From positions 496,001 to 560,000 of the forward strand of contig NZ_CP155576.1 in NCBI RefSeq assembly GCF_039693965.1: DNA of 64,000 bases, written 5' to 3'. Positions within the stretch are counted from its first letter, which is position 1, and every line of letters starts with the position of its first letter. Below the pieces are notes generated by a model, which worked only from the letters and a program-made list of their open reading frames with translations, searched no databases and was not told the origin of the DNA. Source of the stretch: Moraxella sp. K1664 (GTDB lineage: Bacteria > Pseudomonadota > Gammaproteobacteria > Pseudomonadales > Moraxellaceae). This document shows positions 1-12,070 of the stretch, piece by piece. Both the position numbers and the translations under genes were made by a program.

Positions 1-77
1 GTTTGGCAAAGTAATTTCCGACTTTATATACAAAACGTGTGTTAAAATAGAATCTATCGCACTTTTGTCCCATTTTT

Positions 78-1514
78 ATGAAAAAAAATTACAAATACTG
101 GCAACTTAAAATCAGACACACGCTAAATTCTAACACATGGCAGACGGTCAGCATGGTGATTTTTATCGTCTTTGCCAGTATCGCCCTATCGATTTGGCTC
201 ATTTGGCGAAGCCTGTACCTGCCTGAGATTAAGAATCACGCCAGTTATCTGGCAAGCGAGCTGACCTTTATTGACAACGCCAATCAGAGCTTTGCAGACG
301 ACCCTGACATGCTCAAATGGGTGCAAGACAACAGCCATGTACAAATCATCAGTGACCCGAGCGAGTTCCCTGTGGTCAATGACAAGATAGTGGCTGACTT
401 TTTTACCGACATCTTTGCAGGGCAAGTCAGCCGAGAGCTTGGGCGTGAGGTCAAGGTCTATTTTAAATTTAAACCAACCCCGAAGCTGTGGATTTGGGAC
501 AGCAAATACCCCAACGTTTGGTTACGTGAACCTGTCATTCACTACTCGCAGTATAGTGCAGGGCTACTGGCAGGCTTTGTGTTTGGCTTGCCGATTTTGA
601 CCATTTTAGTGAGTCTGATTTTGGTGCGTCGCCTAAATCGCCCACTCAAAAAACTAGAACGCACCGCCAATGACTACATTCATCTAGGACATGCAACCGT
701 GCTACCCGAGGTTGGCTCAAATGAGATTCGTAAAGTCAATACCGCCTTTAATCGCCTGTTTCACACCCTGCACCAAGCCCAAAAAGAACGCACCATCATG
801 CTCGCTGGTATCAGTCATGACTTACGCACACCCCTAACTCGCATGCGACTGACTGCCGAGATGTTGCCTGATGAATTTTTTCGAGAAGGGCTGGTGTATG
901 ACATCGAAGACATGGACGCCATTTTGGAGCAGTTCATGTCATTTATGAAAGATGGTTCGGATGAAGCGGTGCGGGCGACCAATTTGGAGCTGATTTTCCA
1001 TGAAATCAGCGTGCAGTTTAATGACGTGCGTTTTGTCTATGACAATCGAGTCGCCGAAGATGTCATGGTGCGTCCTTTATCCATGAAGCGTCTGATTGTC
1101 AATTTGGTCAATAATGCGGTGCGTTATGGGCGTGAACCCATCCATTTGGGGGCGGTGATTGGCTATCAAGAGTCTGATGATTTGACCGCCAACACCCTTA
1201 AAAAAAGAATACTCACCATCAGCGTGCGTGATGAGGGCGAGGGCGTGGCGGAGAGTGAACTGCAACGCATCATGCAGCCTTTTGAGCGTGGTGAGACAGC
1301 ACGGACGACCCAAGGCAGTGGACTGGGGCTTGCCATCGTCAGTCGTATCGCTCACTTGCACCAAGGCGAGGTCATCGCTCGCAATCATGACAATGGCGGG
1401 CTAGAAGTCCTTGTGCACATTCCTTTGGTGGATACTGTACCAAACACAACCGATACACCATCAGACAACCCGACAAAGCATGATGTCAATCAAAGTAATC
1501 ATCAAACCAAGTAA
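78..1514 (+). CDS. envZ: EnvZ-like sensor histidine kinase
   Basis: Inner-membrane sensor kinase of the OmpR/EnvZ type, 478 residues. Two membrane segments are visible at about residues 24-44 and 161-184, framing a periplasmic sensor of roughly 115 residues. A HAMP linker and a HisKA domain follow, with the phospho-acceptor His247 in AGISHDLRTPLTR. The catalytic domain has an N box (342-350), a G1 box DEGEGV (385-390) and a G2 box GSGLGLAI (413-420). The motif around the His is very close to that of EnvZ, so the family call is firm. The cognate ompR would be expected just upstream, outside the window. The C-terminal tail of about 25 residues is polar (T, D, N, Q rich) and probably disordered. 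The stimulus cannot be read from the sequence. Confidence 0.85.
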   Translation: MKKNYKYWQLKIRHTLNSNTWQTVSMVIFIVFASIALSIWLIWRSLYLPEIKNHASYLASELTFIDNANQSFADDPDMLKWVQDNSHVQIISDPSEFPVVNDKIVADFFTDIFAGQVSRELGREVKVYFKFKPTPKLWIWDSKYPNVWLREPVIHYSQYSAGLLAGFVFGLPILTILVSLILVRRLNRPLKKLERTANDYIHLGHATVLPEVGSNEIRKVNTAFNRLFHTLHQAQKERTIMLAGISHDLRTPLTRMRLTAEMLPDEFFREGLVYDIEDMDAILEQFMSFMKDGSDEAVRATNLELIFHEISVQFNDVRFVYDNRVAEDVMVRPLSMKRLIVNLVNNAVRYGREPIHLGAVIGYQESDDLTANTLKKRILTISVRDEGEGVAESELQRIMQPFERGETARTTQGSGLGLAIVSRIAHLHQGEVIARNHDNGGLEVLVHIPLVDTVPNTTDTPSDNPTKHDVNQSNHQTK

Positions 1515-1529
1515 ACTGCGTTGTGTTTA

Positions 1530-1700
1530 TTATTTTTCACCAATCTCAGGGGGCAGCTGATTGGTCGTATCGGCAAAGCTGACGGGAGCGACAAGACTGG
1601 CTTTGGCTTGCTCAACATTCTTATCGGTGCTAGGCACCAACAGAAAATAACCCAGCAGAGCCGCATTAGCAAGCACCAATAATCCAAAAAGATAAGGCAT
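1530..1700 (-). CDS. Small single-pass membrane protein, unknown function
   Basis: A 56-residue frame on the minus strand begins MPYLFGLLVLANAALLGYF. This is a hydrophobic N-terminal helix of about 20 residues followed by a polar tail ending PPEIGEK. An AGGA ribosome-binding site lies 7 bases before the ATG. The gene fills the space between the convergent EnvZ-like kinase (stop at 1514) and a MITE starting at 1747. The topology suggests an N-terminally anchored inner-membrane protein with a short periplasmic or cytoplasmic tail. It has no recognisable domain and I do not assign a function. The good start context and the clear membrane helix make it more likely real than chance. Confidence 0.6.
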   Translation of the reverse strand: MPYLFGLLVLANAALLGYFLLVPSTDKNVEQAKASLVAPVSFADTTNQLPPEIGEK

Positions 1701-1746
1701 ATTCACATCCTGATAAAGTTTGTGATTTATTTTAGCATAACTTTCC

Positions 1747-1951
1747 TAGGGCGTGTTGAACTTTTATATTTGCAATGAAAAATAGGAAAAATCGCCCGTT
1801 TTTCAAGGAAGAATCCGCAGTTGATATTAAAATATCAACAAGGATTTTGACGCAGAAAAACAAGATTTAGCCATTTTTCATGCAAAAACAGTCGTTTATT
1901 TTTATCAATTTTTAAAATGTAAATAGTGTTATAAAGGTTCGGCACGCCCTA
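1747..1951 (+). repeat. TA-flanked hairpin MITE, copy A
   Basis: This 205-bp element is bounded by TA on both sides. It starts TAGGGCGTGTTGAAC and ends with the imperfect inverse GTTCGGCACGCCCTA. Subterminal arms around GAAAAATAG and CCATTTTTCA pair with each other. The apex is a perfect stem GTTGATAT / ATATCAAC with a TAAA loop. Six more copies occur in the window. It lies between the small membrane protein and the end of bfmS. The TA flanks suggest mobilisation by an IS630/mariner-type transposase, which is not present here. Confidence 0.85.
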
Positions 1952-1977
1952 ACCACGCCAGTTATCTGCATTTATCG

Positions 1978-3657
1978 CTATTCGTCTGTGCCGATGAGTT
2001 TTTTCTCACTTTTTGCCCCTGTCAGCTCATCTGCCACGATGACCACGCCCACCTGTTTGACGGGCCATTCCATGGTAAATCTCGCCCCGTGCAAACTTGG
2101 GCTTTCATCCACACTCATGTTGCCACTAAACCAAAACGCAATCCGTGAGACAATGGACAGTCCAAGCCCATAGCCACCTGACGCACGGGTACGACTGTCA
2201 TCAAGGCGAGCAAAAGGAATGAACACTTTTTCACGGTCAGCTTCGGGAATCCCATGCCCATCATCTTCGACGGTGACAAATGCCATGCCTTTTTTGACCC
2301 CTGCACTGATGATGATGGTGCTTTTGGCATAACGCAGGGCATTGCCTGCTAAGTTTTGTACCACACGGTGTAGATAACGCCTGTCCGCCATCGCTGTCAC
2401 TTTTTGGGCGGGGGGCTTGATTTGAACCGAGATGGGCTTACCCAAAGCATTGGTCTCACGCTCGATTTGTTCAAGGAGCTCTTTTAAGCACACCATTTCC
2501 CAATCCATCTTGGGCGAGCCTTCTTCGAGCTTGGCATAAGTCAAAATTTCATCAATGAGTTCATTTAAAGAAGCGATGTCTTCATCAATATACTGCTTTT
2601 GCATCTGCCGAGAGTCATAATCATCGTCATCAGCAAGCATATCCACCGCAAAACGAATGCGCGCCACGGGTGTTCTTAGTTCATGCGAGACAGCTCTGGT
2701 CAGCTCACGTTGGGACTCGATGAGTCTTTTGATGTGGCGAGTCATGGTGTTAAAGGTTGATGACAGACGGGCAATATCATCATACCCTGCCACCTGCACC
2801 ATGGTGTCGAGCTTGCCTTCGGCAACTTTATTAACCCCCATTTGTAACAGTTGCAAACGTCGCTCCAATGGGAAAATCAGGGCATATACACCAAAACTAA
2901 CCAACAAAAGACAAATTAGGATGATACTGATGATGACATCCAAAGAGAAAAAATTAAACAAAGGCACGGTCACCACCAGCACTTCGTTAGGAATGGTTGA
3001 TGCCATCATGACCGATAGGTGCGGTCTTTGATTTTCATTGTCAAAACTCAGTACTGCCTTGCCGGCACTTAGTCGGTCAAATTGCTCCCGATCCAAGCCC
3101 AAGGTCGGTAAAGGCAACAATGCCATAGAATAGCCAAATTTTTGACTTAGGCGGGCAAGATGTGCTTGCTTATCTGCCAAGGACGGGTAATGTTGCAATT
3201 CATCTAACAAAAATCCCATAACAGCATGGATTTGACGCTCATTAATGCGGTCAAGTTCAGCAGAGAGCACACTGCCATCATTATCTATGGCGTGATACAC
3301 CGTTGAATGACGTGAAATCTCATCATAACGAACCACCGACTTGCCTTCTTTTAGTCTTTTTAACTCACGACCTTTGAGTTCAAGACTATCCATTGGCACA
3401 ATGTGTATCTCCGAGCCAAATTCCCGACCAACCGCCATAAGCCAAGGCTCTTTTTCTTCCACGGAACGTCTATCATAGGACGCTGTCCCCAAATAAAAAG
3501 CGACCGTGGCGATAGATTCTCGATAAGACTGCAAACGCTGCTGATTAATCGCTTGCATGAGAAAATAACCAAAAAAAGCGACCAAAAAGCAGATGAGCAA
3601 AAGCCCTGCATAAATACGAAAAAAGATACTGCGTTCGGTGATGGATGAGATTGCCAT
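1978..3657 (-). CDS. bfmS: Sensor histidine kinase BfmS
   Basis: Membrane sensor kinase of 559 residues, partner of the response regulator immediately upstream. Membrane segments lie at about 14-35 and 238-262, enclosing a large periplasmic domain of about 200 residues. A HAMP region (about 262-315) and HisKA follow, with His325 in AVSHELRTPVARIRF. The HATPase_c domain has an N box (NLAGNALRYA), a G1 box DDGHGI and a G2 box GGYGLGLSI. RstB/BfmS kinases pair with RstA/BfmR regulators. In Acinetobacter this pair controls envelope stress, capsule and biofilm traits; that role is transferred by homology and not visible here. The gene follows bfmR after 94 bases on the same strand and is probably co-transcribed. 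A MITE sits just past its 3' end. Confidence 0.85.
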   Translation of the reverse strand: MAISSITERSIFFRIYAGLLLICFLVAFFGYFLMQAINQQRLQSYRESIATVAFYLGTASYDRRSVEEKEPWLMAVGREFGSEIHIVPMDSLELKGRELKRLKEGKSVVRYDEISRHSTVYHAIDNDGSVLSAELDRINERQIHAVMGFLLDELQHYPSLADKQAHLARLSQKFGYSMALLPLPTLGLDREQFDRLSAGKAVLSFDNENQRPHLSVMMASTIPNEVLVVTVPLFNFFSLDVIISIILICLLLVSFGVYALIFPLERRLQLLQMGVNKVAEGKLDTMVQVAGYDDIARLSSTFNTMTRHIKRLIESQRELTRAVSHELRTPVARIRFAVDMLADDDDYDSRQMQKQYIDEDIASLNELIDEILTYAKLEEGSPKMDWEMVCLKELLEQIERETNALGKPISVQIKPPAQKVTAMADRRYLHRVVQNLAGNALRYAKSTIIISAGVKKGMAFVTVEDDGHGIPEADREKVFIPFARLDDSRTRASGGYGLGLSIVSRIAFWFSGNMSVDESPSLHGARFTMEWPVKQVGVVIVADELTGAKSEKKLIGTDE

Positions 3658-3751
3658 ATCATTGACTTATCATGAGTAAAAATAAAAAGCCAGCGATGTG
3701 GCTGGCTTTATTGTAGCATAGCTTGGATATTGACCGATATTAAGATTACAA

Positions 3752-4474
3752 TTAATTGCCTTCTTTAACAAACAGATAACCTTTGCTACGCACGGTTTTG
3801 ATGCGCTTGGGATTTTCTGGGTCATCGCCAATTTTTGGACGAATACGAGAAATGCGTACGTCAATCGAGCGGTCTTGACCGTCATATTCAATACCACGAA
3901 GTCGCTCAAAAATATCTTCACGAGACAAGATACGACCAGCATTTGATGCAAGCAGCCACAACAAATCATACTCAGCACTGGTGAAATCAACCAACTCATC
4001 GTTTAGAGTTACCGAACGACCACCATTGTCAATGACCAGATCACCAAACTCCAGACGCTGTGGTGTATCATCTGTCGGTGCGGTGTCAGAACGACGTAGT
4101 AAGGCACGGATACGAGCTAACAATACTCGGGGCTGAGCAGGTTTTGCCACATAATCATCCGCTCCCATCTCCAAGCCTAACACTTGATCCATGTCTTCGG
4201 TGCGTGCTGTTAACATTAAAATCGGCTGAGCATAGTGTGGACGCACTTCACGGCACACCGTCAGACCATCGCTACCTGGCAACATGACATCGAGCACCAC
4301 CAAATCAGGCTGTTCACTAATAATGCGACGAATCGCACGAGTGCCATCAGTTTCAATCGCCACGTCCAAACCATTGCGTCTGAGATAGTCTTGCGTTAGC
4401 ATGGCAAGGCGTTCATCATCTTCAACAATCAGAATTCGGGGAATGTCTTCTTTTTCTGGGGTTGTCGTTGTCAT
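3752..4474 (-). CDS. bfmR: Response regulator BfmR (OmpR/RstA family)
   Basis: DNA-binding response regulator of 240 residues. The receiver domain shows the acidic pocket E18-D19-D20, the phosphorylation site Asp62 in VVLDVMLPG, Thr89 and Lys111. A winged-helix output domain (about 140-237) follows, with the recognition-helix region DRSIDVRISRIRPK. Several blocks are near-identical, as I recall them, to Acinetobacter BfmR, including ADDYVAKPAQPRVLLARIRA and SNAGRILSREDIFERLRG. It is transcribed ahead of bfmS. The ATG is preceded by an AAGGAT element. It is expected to regulate envelope and surface-structure genes, and autoregulation is possible. Confidence 0.92.
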   Translation of the reverse strand: MTTTTPEKEDIPRILIVEDDERLAMLTQDYLRRNGLDVAIETDGTRAIRRIISEQPDLVVLDVMLPGSDGLTVCREVRPHYAQPILMLTARTEDMDQVLGLEMGADDYVAKPAQPRVLLARIRALLRRSDTAPTDDTPQRLEFGDLVIDNGGRSVTLNDELVDFTSAEYDLLWLLASNAGRILSREDIFERLRGIEYDGQDRSIDVRISRIRPKIGDDPENPKRIKTVRSKGYLFVKEGN

Positions 4475-4589
4475 ATATTATCCTTGAATACATCAAAATC
4501 AGGCAATGCCATCAATCAATTAAATCTGCTTAATGGACGTGCTTATTCTAACAAATTTTTGAGCAATAAGCACGATTTTTCATCAATAA

Positions 4590-5006
4590 TCAAGCACGAT
4601 TTTTGTACTTTTGAATGGCTTGTAGCTGTGCTAGTGATTCTGCCAATGCTGTTAGGGCAGCGGTCGTATCAATATTGGCACTTTGGTTTGCCAAGGCTTG
4701 CTCGGCATTACGACGAGCTTCGGCAATTTTTGCTTCATCCAAATTACTGGCACGTTCTGCCGAGTCAGCAAGCACGGTCACAACCTTGGGTTGAACTTCC
4801 AACACGCCACCTTGGACATAAATCACTTCATCTGTGCCATCGGCTGATTTTAGGTGCAAAGGACCTGGTTTTAGCAAGGTGATGATTGGCGTGTGACCCG
4901 CCAAAATACCAAGTTCACCGTCGATACCCGAAGCCACAAGCACGCTAATGTCGCCTGAGTAAAGCTCTTCTCTGGCACTGACCACTCGGCATGTAAATGT
5001 TGCCAT
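4590..5006 (-). CDS. atpC: ATP synthase F1 subunit epsilon
   Basis: Last gene of the ATP synthase operon, 138 residues, the usual length. Epsilon sits on the central stalk with gamma. Its N-terminal beta-sandwich (GDISVLVASGIDGELGILAGHTPIITLL) contacts the c-ring, and the C-terminal helical pair, rich in Ala, Glu and Gln (about 85-138), can inhibit ATP hydrolysis. It starts 83 bases after the atpD stop. No convincing rho-independent hairpin follows the stop; only a direct repeat of a 13-base AT-rich word lies between it and bfmR. Confidence 0.95.
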   Translation of the reverse strand: MATFTCRVVSAREELYSGDISVLVASGIDGELGILAGHTPIITLLKPGPLHLKSADGTDEVIYVQGGVLEVQPKVVTVLADSAERASNLDEAKIAEARRNAEQALANQSANIDTTAALTALAESLAQLQAIQKYKNRA

Positions 5007-5089
5007 AATGACTCCTATCTTATTTTATATCATCTTTTGTCAGTGATAAACAGTTAAGATTGGAGTGCTCCAATCTTAACTTTGGGACA

Positions 5090-6523
<1,434 letters not shown>

Positions 6524-6550
6524 CTAATTTTTATATTCAGCTAAACTGAC

Positions 6551-7423
6551 TTATGAAACAGCGGCAGCACCACCAACGATTTCCGAAATCTCTCGGGTAA
6601 TCGCTGCTTGTCTGAGCTTGTTATAAACCAATTGTAAATCTTTAATTAAATTACCAGCATTATCTGTCGCCGCTTTCATCGCTACCATACGAGCAGATTG
6701 CTCTGATGCAATGTTTTCAAGGACGGCTTGATAAACCAATGATTCAATATAGCGTACCATCAAACTGTCAATCAACGTCTTTGTGTCAGGCTCATAGATA
6801 TAGTCCCAACCGTGACTAATACCCTCATCATCGGACAAAGTCCCCTCAGGTAAGGGAACAAGTTGAGTAATTGATGGTTTTTGGGTCATGGCATTGATGA
6901 ACTGATTGTACACCAAATAGATTCTATCTAATTTGCCATTTTGGTAATCATCAAGCATGGTCTGTACAGGACTGCTGATGTGTTCATAGCTTGGGCTATC
7001 GCCATAATCGGTAACTACCGATGTGACATTACCACCGAAGTTTTTGAAAAAGCCAACACCTTTTGAGCCAATGGCTGCAAACTCAACTTCAACAGACTGC
7101 TCTTGGTAAGTTTTGACTGACTTTAATAAACTTTTAAACAGGTTGATGTTTAGACCACCTGCCAAACCACGGTCAGAAGTAACCACGATAAAGCCCACAC
7201 GGTTCACAGGGCGACTGACCATATAAGGATGCTTATAATCGGACTGTGCTTGCACAAGGTGTGAAATCACACGGTGCATACTTTCAGCATAAGGGCGACC
7301 CATGCCCATGCGTTCTTGAGCCCGACGCATTTTACTGGCAGCAACCATCTGCATGGCACGTGTGATTTTCTGAGTGCTTTTAATACTGGTTACTTTTGCA
7401 CGTATTTCTTTTAAGCTTGCCAT
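6551..7423 (-). CDS. atpG: ATP synthase F1 subunit gamma
   Basis: Central rotor shaft, 290 residues. The N-terminal coiled-coil helix begins [20 protein letters not shown] and the C-terminal helix includes [20 protein letters not shown]. These two pair to form the axle within the alpha/beta hexamer. The Rossmann-like middle holds [15 protein letters not shown]. The length matches the family. It lies between atpA (67 bases upstream) and atpD on the same strand. No anomalies are seen. Confidence 0.96.
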   Translation of the reverse strand: MASLKEIRAKVTSIKSTQKITRAMQMVAASKMRRAQERMGMGRPYAESMHRVISHLVQAQSDYKHPYMVSRPVNRVGFIVVTSDRGLAGGLNINLFKSLLKSVKTYQEQSVEVEFAAIGSKGVGFFKNFGGNVTSVVTDYGDSPSYEHISSPVQTMLDDYQNGKLDRIYLVYNQFINAMTQKPSITQLVPLPEGTLSDDEGISHGWDYIYEPDTKTLIDSLMVRYIESLVYQAVLENIASEQSARMVAMKAATDNAGNLIKDLQLVYNKLRQAAITREISEIVGGAAAVS

Positions 7424-7489
7424 AATTATTCCAAAACTGGACTCAGTTTAAATGGGTATATGGTGCATCAATGATACACCATATTGCTC

Positions 7490-9034
7490 TTAGTAGCTAC
7501 GAGATGCTTTGAAAGCTTCAATCCCTGCTTTTAGACGACTCTCGATGTCATCATTATAATTGGCAGTCTCATCAATCTCACTCATGAGAACATCATGTTC
7601 GCCACGAAGGAAGCTTAACAAACCTTGCTCAAAAGCACCAATTTTTTCAACAGGTACGTCAGCAAGATAGCCTTCGTTTGATGCATAGATAACCGCCGCT
7701 TGGTCAGCGATAGACATCGGTGCGTATTGTTTTTGCTTCATCAGCTCAGTCACACGCTGACCGTGTTCTAGTTGCTGTTTGGTTGCGTCATCCAAATCCG
7801 ATGCAAACTGAGCAAAGGCAGCCAACTCACGATACTGTGCCAAGGCTGTACGGATACCGCCTGAGAGCTTTTTGATGATTTTAGTTTGGGCTGCACCACC
7901 CACACGAGATACCGAGATACCAGCGTTTACCGCAGGGCGAATACCTGAGTTAAATAGGTTAGATTCTAAGAAAATCTGACCGTCAGTAATCGAAATCACG
8001 TTGGTAGGTACGAACGCTGATACGTCCCCTGCTTGGGTTTCAATGATCGGCAGGGCAGTCAATGAACCAGTTTTACCTTTGACTTCGCCATTGGTGAACG
8101 CTTCTACATAGTCCGCATTGACACGAGATGCACGTTCTAACAGACGTGAGTGCAAGTAGAATACATCCCCTGGGTAGGCTTCACGTCCTGGTGGACGGCG
8201 TAGTAGTAGCGAGATTTGACGATAGGCAACTGCTTGCTTAGACAAATCATCATAGATGATAAGTGCGTCTTGACCGCGGTCACGGAAGTACTCACCCATG
8301 GTACAGCCAGAATATGGGGCGATGTATTGTAGTGCCGCAGGCTCTGATGCTGATGCAACCACAACGGTGGTATAAGCCAATGCACCTGACTCTTCTAGTT
8401 TACGCACCACGTTAGCGATGGTTGAGCGTTTTTGACCAACAGCGACATACACACATTTGATGCCAGAGTCTTTTTGGGCAATGATGGCGTCGATTGCCAT
8501 GGCGGTCTTACCTGTTTGGCGGTCGCCAATGATAAGCTCACGCTGACCACGTCCGATTGGAATCATGGTATCAACCGCTTTATAACCTGTCATAACAGGC
8601 TCATCAACCGATTGACGAGCGATAACGCCAGGGGCGATTTTTTCAACTTTATCAGTTAGCTTGGCATTGATAGGACCTTTGCCATCAATAGGATTACCCA
8701 AAGCGTCAACCACACGACCCAACAGTTCAGGACCTACGGGTACTTCTAGGATACGACCTGTGCAGTATGCTTTTTGTCCTTCTTGTAGGGGCAAATAGTC
8801 GCCCAAAACGACCGCACCGACTGAGTCTTGTTCTAAGTTTAGTGCCATGCCATAGACATTGCCCTCAAACTCAATCATCTCGCCATACATGGCTTCTTCT
8901 AGACCATGAATTTTTACAATACCATCAGAGACACTGACGATAACGCCTTCAGTTTTAGCAGTTGCGCTTACGTCAAGGTCTTGAATACGTTGCTTAATCA
9001 GATTGCTGATTTCAGCTGGATTCAATTGTTGCAT
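7490..9034 (-). CDS. atpA: ATP synthase F1 subunit alpha
   Basis: Non-catalytic nucleotide-binding subunit of F1, 514 residues. It begins [20 protein letters not shown], the segment that contacts delta. The Walker A motif is GDRQTGKT, and the conserved arginine-finger region lies in [12 protein letters not shown]-like form (here [13 protein letters not shown]). Full length. It lies 33 bases after atpH and 67 bases before atpG. Assigned with confidence from the motifs and the operon order. Confidence 0.97.
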   Translation of the reverse strand: MQQLNPAEISNLIKQRIQDLDVSATAKTEGVIVSVSDGIVKIHGLEEAMYGEMIEFEGNVYGMALNLEQDSVGAVVLGDYLPLQEGQKAYCTGRILEVPVGPELLGRVVDALGNPIDGKGPINAKLTDKVEKIAPGVIARQSVDEPVMTGYKAVDTMIPIGRGQRELIIGDRQTGKTAMAIDAIIAQKDSGIKCVYVAVGQKRSTIANVVRKLEESGALAYTTVVVASASEPAALQYIAPYSGCTMGEYFRDRGQDALIIYDDLSKQAVAYRQISLLLRRPPGREAYPGDVFYLHSRLLERASRVNADYVEAFTNGEVKGKTGSLTALPIIETQAGDVSAFVPTNVISITDGQIFLESNLFNSGIRPAVNAGISVSRVGGAAQTKIIKKLSGGIRTALAQYRELAAFAQFASDLDDATKQQLEHGQRVTELMKQKQYAPMSIADQAAVIYASNEGYLADVPVEKIGAFEQGLLSFLRGEHDVLMSEIDETANYNDDIESRLKAGIEAFKASRSY

Positions 9035-9067
9035 TGCCTTGTTTCCTATAATTTAGACAGCCACAGT

Positions 9068-9709
9068 TTATGCTGTTAGCTGAGTCTTTAATTGTTTTAA
9101 CTTGCCACGCACCGAGCCATCAGTAAACTTATCGCCCACTTTAATGGTCGCACCCCCTAACAGTGAACTATCCACAGCCTCGTGTAAAATCACGATAGAA
9201 CCTGTTGAGATAGCCAAAGATTCTTGTAGGGATTTGCGTTGGGCTTCAGTTAGTGGGTAGGCTGATGTTACGTAAGCGTCAACCTGTTTTAGCTCTTGTG
9301 ATTTTAGCTTGCTGTAATGAGCATGAATCTCAGGAAGCAAAGACAGTCTATCATTATCAGACAGCTGGCTGACAAAGTTTGTCAATGCCTTATTGGCTGT
9401 CAGATGCTTACTTCCTGCTAATACTTCTGCCGCCGCACTCACGTCCACACCCTGCGACGCCGCTGTCTGCAACGTTTGGGCAAGTGGCGAGTTACTCGGT
9501 CTTTGACTGGTGTAGATGTCCATCAGCACCGAAGTTTTTTGACTGGCGGGAATGGCTGGATTGTGTAGCAAACCAATAAATGCGTCATCACGCACAATAT
9601 CCGATGCCATCAACAAGAAGTCTTCCCATTCGTTAATCGCATTTTGCTCTTTAGCATAGTCAAACGCAGCCTTTGCGTAAGGTCTTGCCAAGGTAGATAA
9701 TTCAGCCAT
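9068..9709 (-). CDS. atpH: ATP synthase F1 subunit delta, with a central insertion
   Basis: Peripheral-stalk subunit that caps the F1 hexamer and joins it to subunit b. It starts MAELSTLARPYAKAAFDYA, the standard N-terminal signature, and ends with SLLGGATIKVGDKFTDGSVRGKL, the standard C-terminal signature. The protein is 213 residues; most delta subunits are about 175-180. The extra length appears to lie near residues 68-105, an Ala/Ser/Gln-rich stretch running from SQRPSNSPLAQ to GSKHL. The frame is open with no sign of a frameshift. The start is 13 bases after the atpF stop. Confidence 0.93.
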   Translation of the reverse strand: MAELSTLARPYAKAAFDYAKEQNAINEWEDFLLMASDIVRDDAFIGLLHNPAIPASQKTSVLMDIYTSQRPSNSPLAQTLQTAASQGVDVSAAAEVLAGSKHLTANKALTNFVSQLSDNDRLSLLPEIHAHYSKLKSQELKQVDAYVTSAYPLTEAQRKSLQESLAISTGSIVILHEAVDSSLLGGATIKVGDKFTDGSVRGKLKQLKTQLTA

Positions 9710-9721
9710 GAGTTCCTCTAA

Positions 9722-10192
9722 TTACAGCTTGGTTGCCAGTTGTGCTAGCATGCTGGCATGTTTTTGTTCATCAACTTTTTCTTCTAGAATCTTTTCAGCA
9801 CCAAGTACTGCAAGAGTCGCAACTTGTGAACGTAGCTGTTCACGAGTTTGGGCAATTTGTTGGTCAACCGTTTGTTGGGCTGCACCAATAATACGCTCAC
9901 TTTCAAGACGGGCTGTGACTTTGGCGTCTTCAATCATTTGATTGGCAGTTTTGTTAGCACGTTCAATGATAGAAGCAGCCTCAGCTTTGGCACTTGCAAA
10001 CTCTGCTTGGACTTGTGACTCAGCAGATGCAAGGTCAGCTTTTGCTTTTTCGGCGGCGTTTAAGCCTTCTTCGATTTTACGTTGACGCTCGTTAATCGCT
10101 CCGATGAGTGGTGGCCATACGAATTTCATGCAGAACCACACGAAAAACGCAAACGCAATCATCTGACCGATAATGGTGGAATTAATATTCAT
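9722..10192 (-). CDS. atpF: ATP synthase Fo subunit b
   Basis: Peripheral-stalk subunit, 156 residues, the standard length. One N-terminal membrane helix (about 6-26, [20 protein letters not shown]) is followed by a long charged and Ala/Glu/Gln-rich coiled coil (about 30-145) that reaches up to delta. It is predicted to dimerise. It sits between atpE and atpH in the operon with short spacing. Confidence 0.96.
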   Translation of the reverse strand: MNINSTIIGQMIAFAFFVWFCMKFVWPPLIGAINERQRKIEEGLNAAEKAKADLASAESQVQAEFASAKAEAASIIERANKTANQMIEDAKVTARLESERIIGAAQQTVDQQIAQTREQLRSQVATLAVLGAEKILEEKVDEQKHASMLAQLATKL

Positions 10193-10288
10193 CCAATCAC
10201 CTCATTTGTTAGTGAAAGTCAGGTGATAGCCAATTGCTGTCGGCAAGTAAACTGCCGACAAGAATGGACCTAGACTGACCGCTTCAAC

Positions 10289-10543
<255 letters not shown>

Positions 10544-10582
10544 TTAATGACCTATTTGAAGGGTTAGAATAAAAAGTGTCAA

Positions 10583-11476
<894 letters not shown>

Positions 11477-11540
11477 TTATTTTTAACTTGGTTAATCAGA
11501 ACGTGTGAAAAATTCATCACGCAATCCATCAATTTGCAAG

Positions 11541-11564
11541 GTGTTGAATTCTCAACACGCTCTA
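11541..11564. repeat. Solo MITE-end-like palindrome upstream of atpB
   Basis: GTGTTGA-ATTC-TCAACAC is a perfect 7-bp inverted repeat. Its right part, TCAACACGCTCTA, differs by one base from the outward-facing end of the MITE family (TCAACACGCCCTA). It is probably a remnant end of a lost MITE copy. A second loose inverted repeat, AAAATTGCTG / CAGCAATTTT, follows at about 11580-11630. The rest of the 11468-12070 gap holds MITE copy B and AT-rich DNA with no gene that I can support; the atpB promoter probably lies here. Confidence 0.45.
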
Positions 11565-11721
11565 AAATGACACAATAAAAAATTGCTGGTTCAACTTATC
11601 CCATAAATATCAATCAGCAATTTTAAATCATTCATTTAAAGTACATTATTGTCAATCATTTCATACAAATCACTGAAAATAGCATACTTGTAAATTTATG
11701 AAATTTTTATCGAAATGTTTG

Positions 11722-11927
11722 TAGGGTGTGTTGACCGTTGGTATTTGCAATGAAAAATGAGAAAAATCGCACGTTTTTCAAGGAAAAAGTGAAGTTTGAT
11801 AGTCGTTCTATCAAACGAGCTTTTGACGAAGAAAAACAAGATTTAGCCATTTTTCATGCAAAAATTGGTTGAAGTCATTAAACTTTATCACATTGTATAA
11901 AATGTTATCAATGTTCAACACGCCCTA
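11722..11927 (+). repeat. TA-flanked hairpin MITE, copy B (inside the atp locus)
   Basis: A 206-bp copy flanked by TA. The left end is diverged (TAGGGTGTGTTGACC) and the right end is canonical (TTCAACACGCCCTA). The apical stem is TTTGATAG / CTATCAAA with a TCGTT loop, different from copy A but still fully paired. It lies between atpI and atpB, which are normally adjacent, so it interrupts the upstream end of the ATP synthase operon. Confidence 0.88.
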
Positions 11928-12070
11928 AGCAATCCGAAGTATAATACCCTACTTTGGTAGTTCTTGTAAAGGGTAAATATGAGTTTTCTTACAGAATTTT
12001 TTCAATTTTTGGCAAAAAAATGAGCATTAAATTTAAAAAATCTAACTATTTTTAAAAATTAATTGATAAT

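Noticed and set aside
4560-4605. Direct repeat of AAGCACGATTTTT between bfmR and atpC
   Set aside because: Only two copies, AT-rich, and partly inside the atpC end. No function can be supported.
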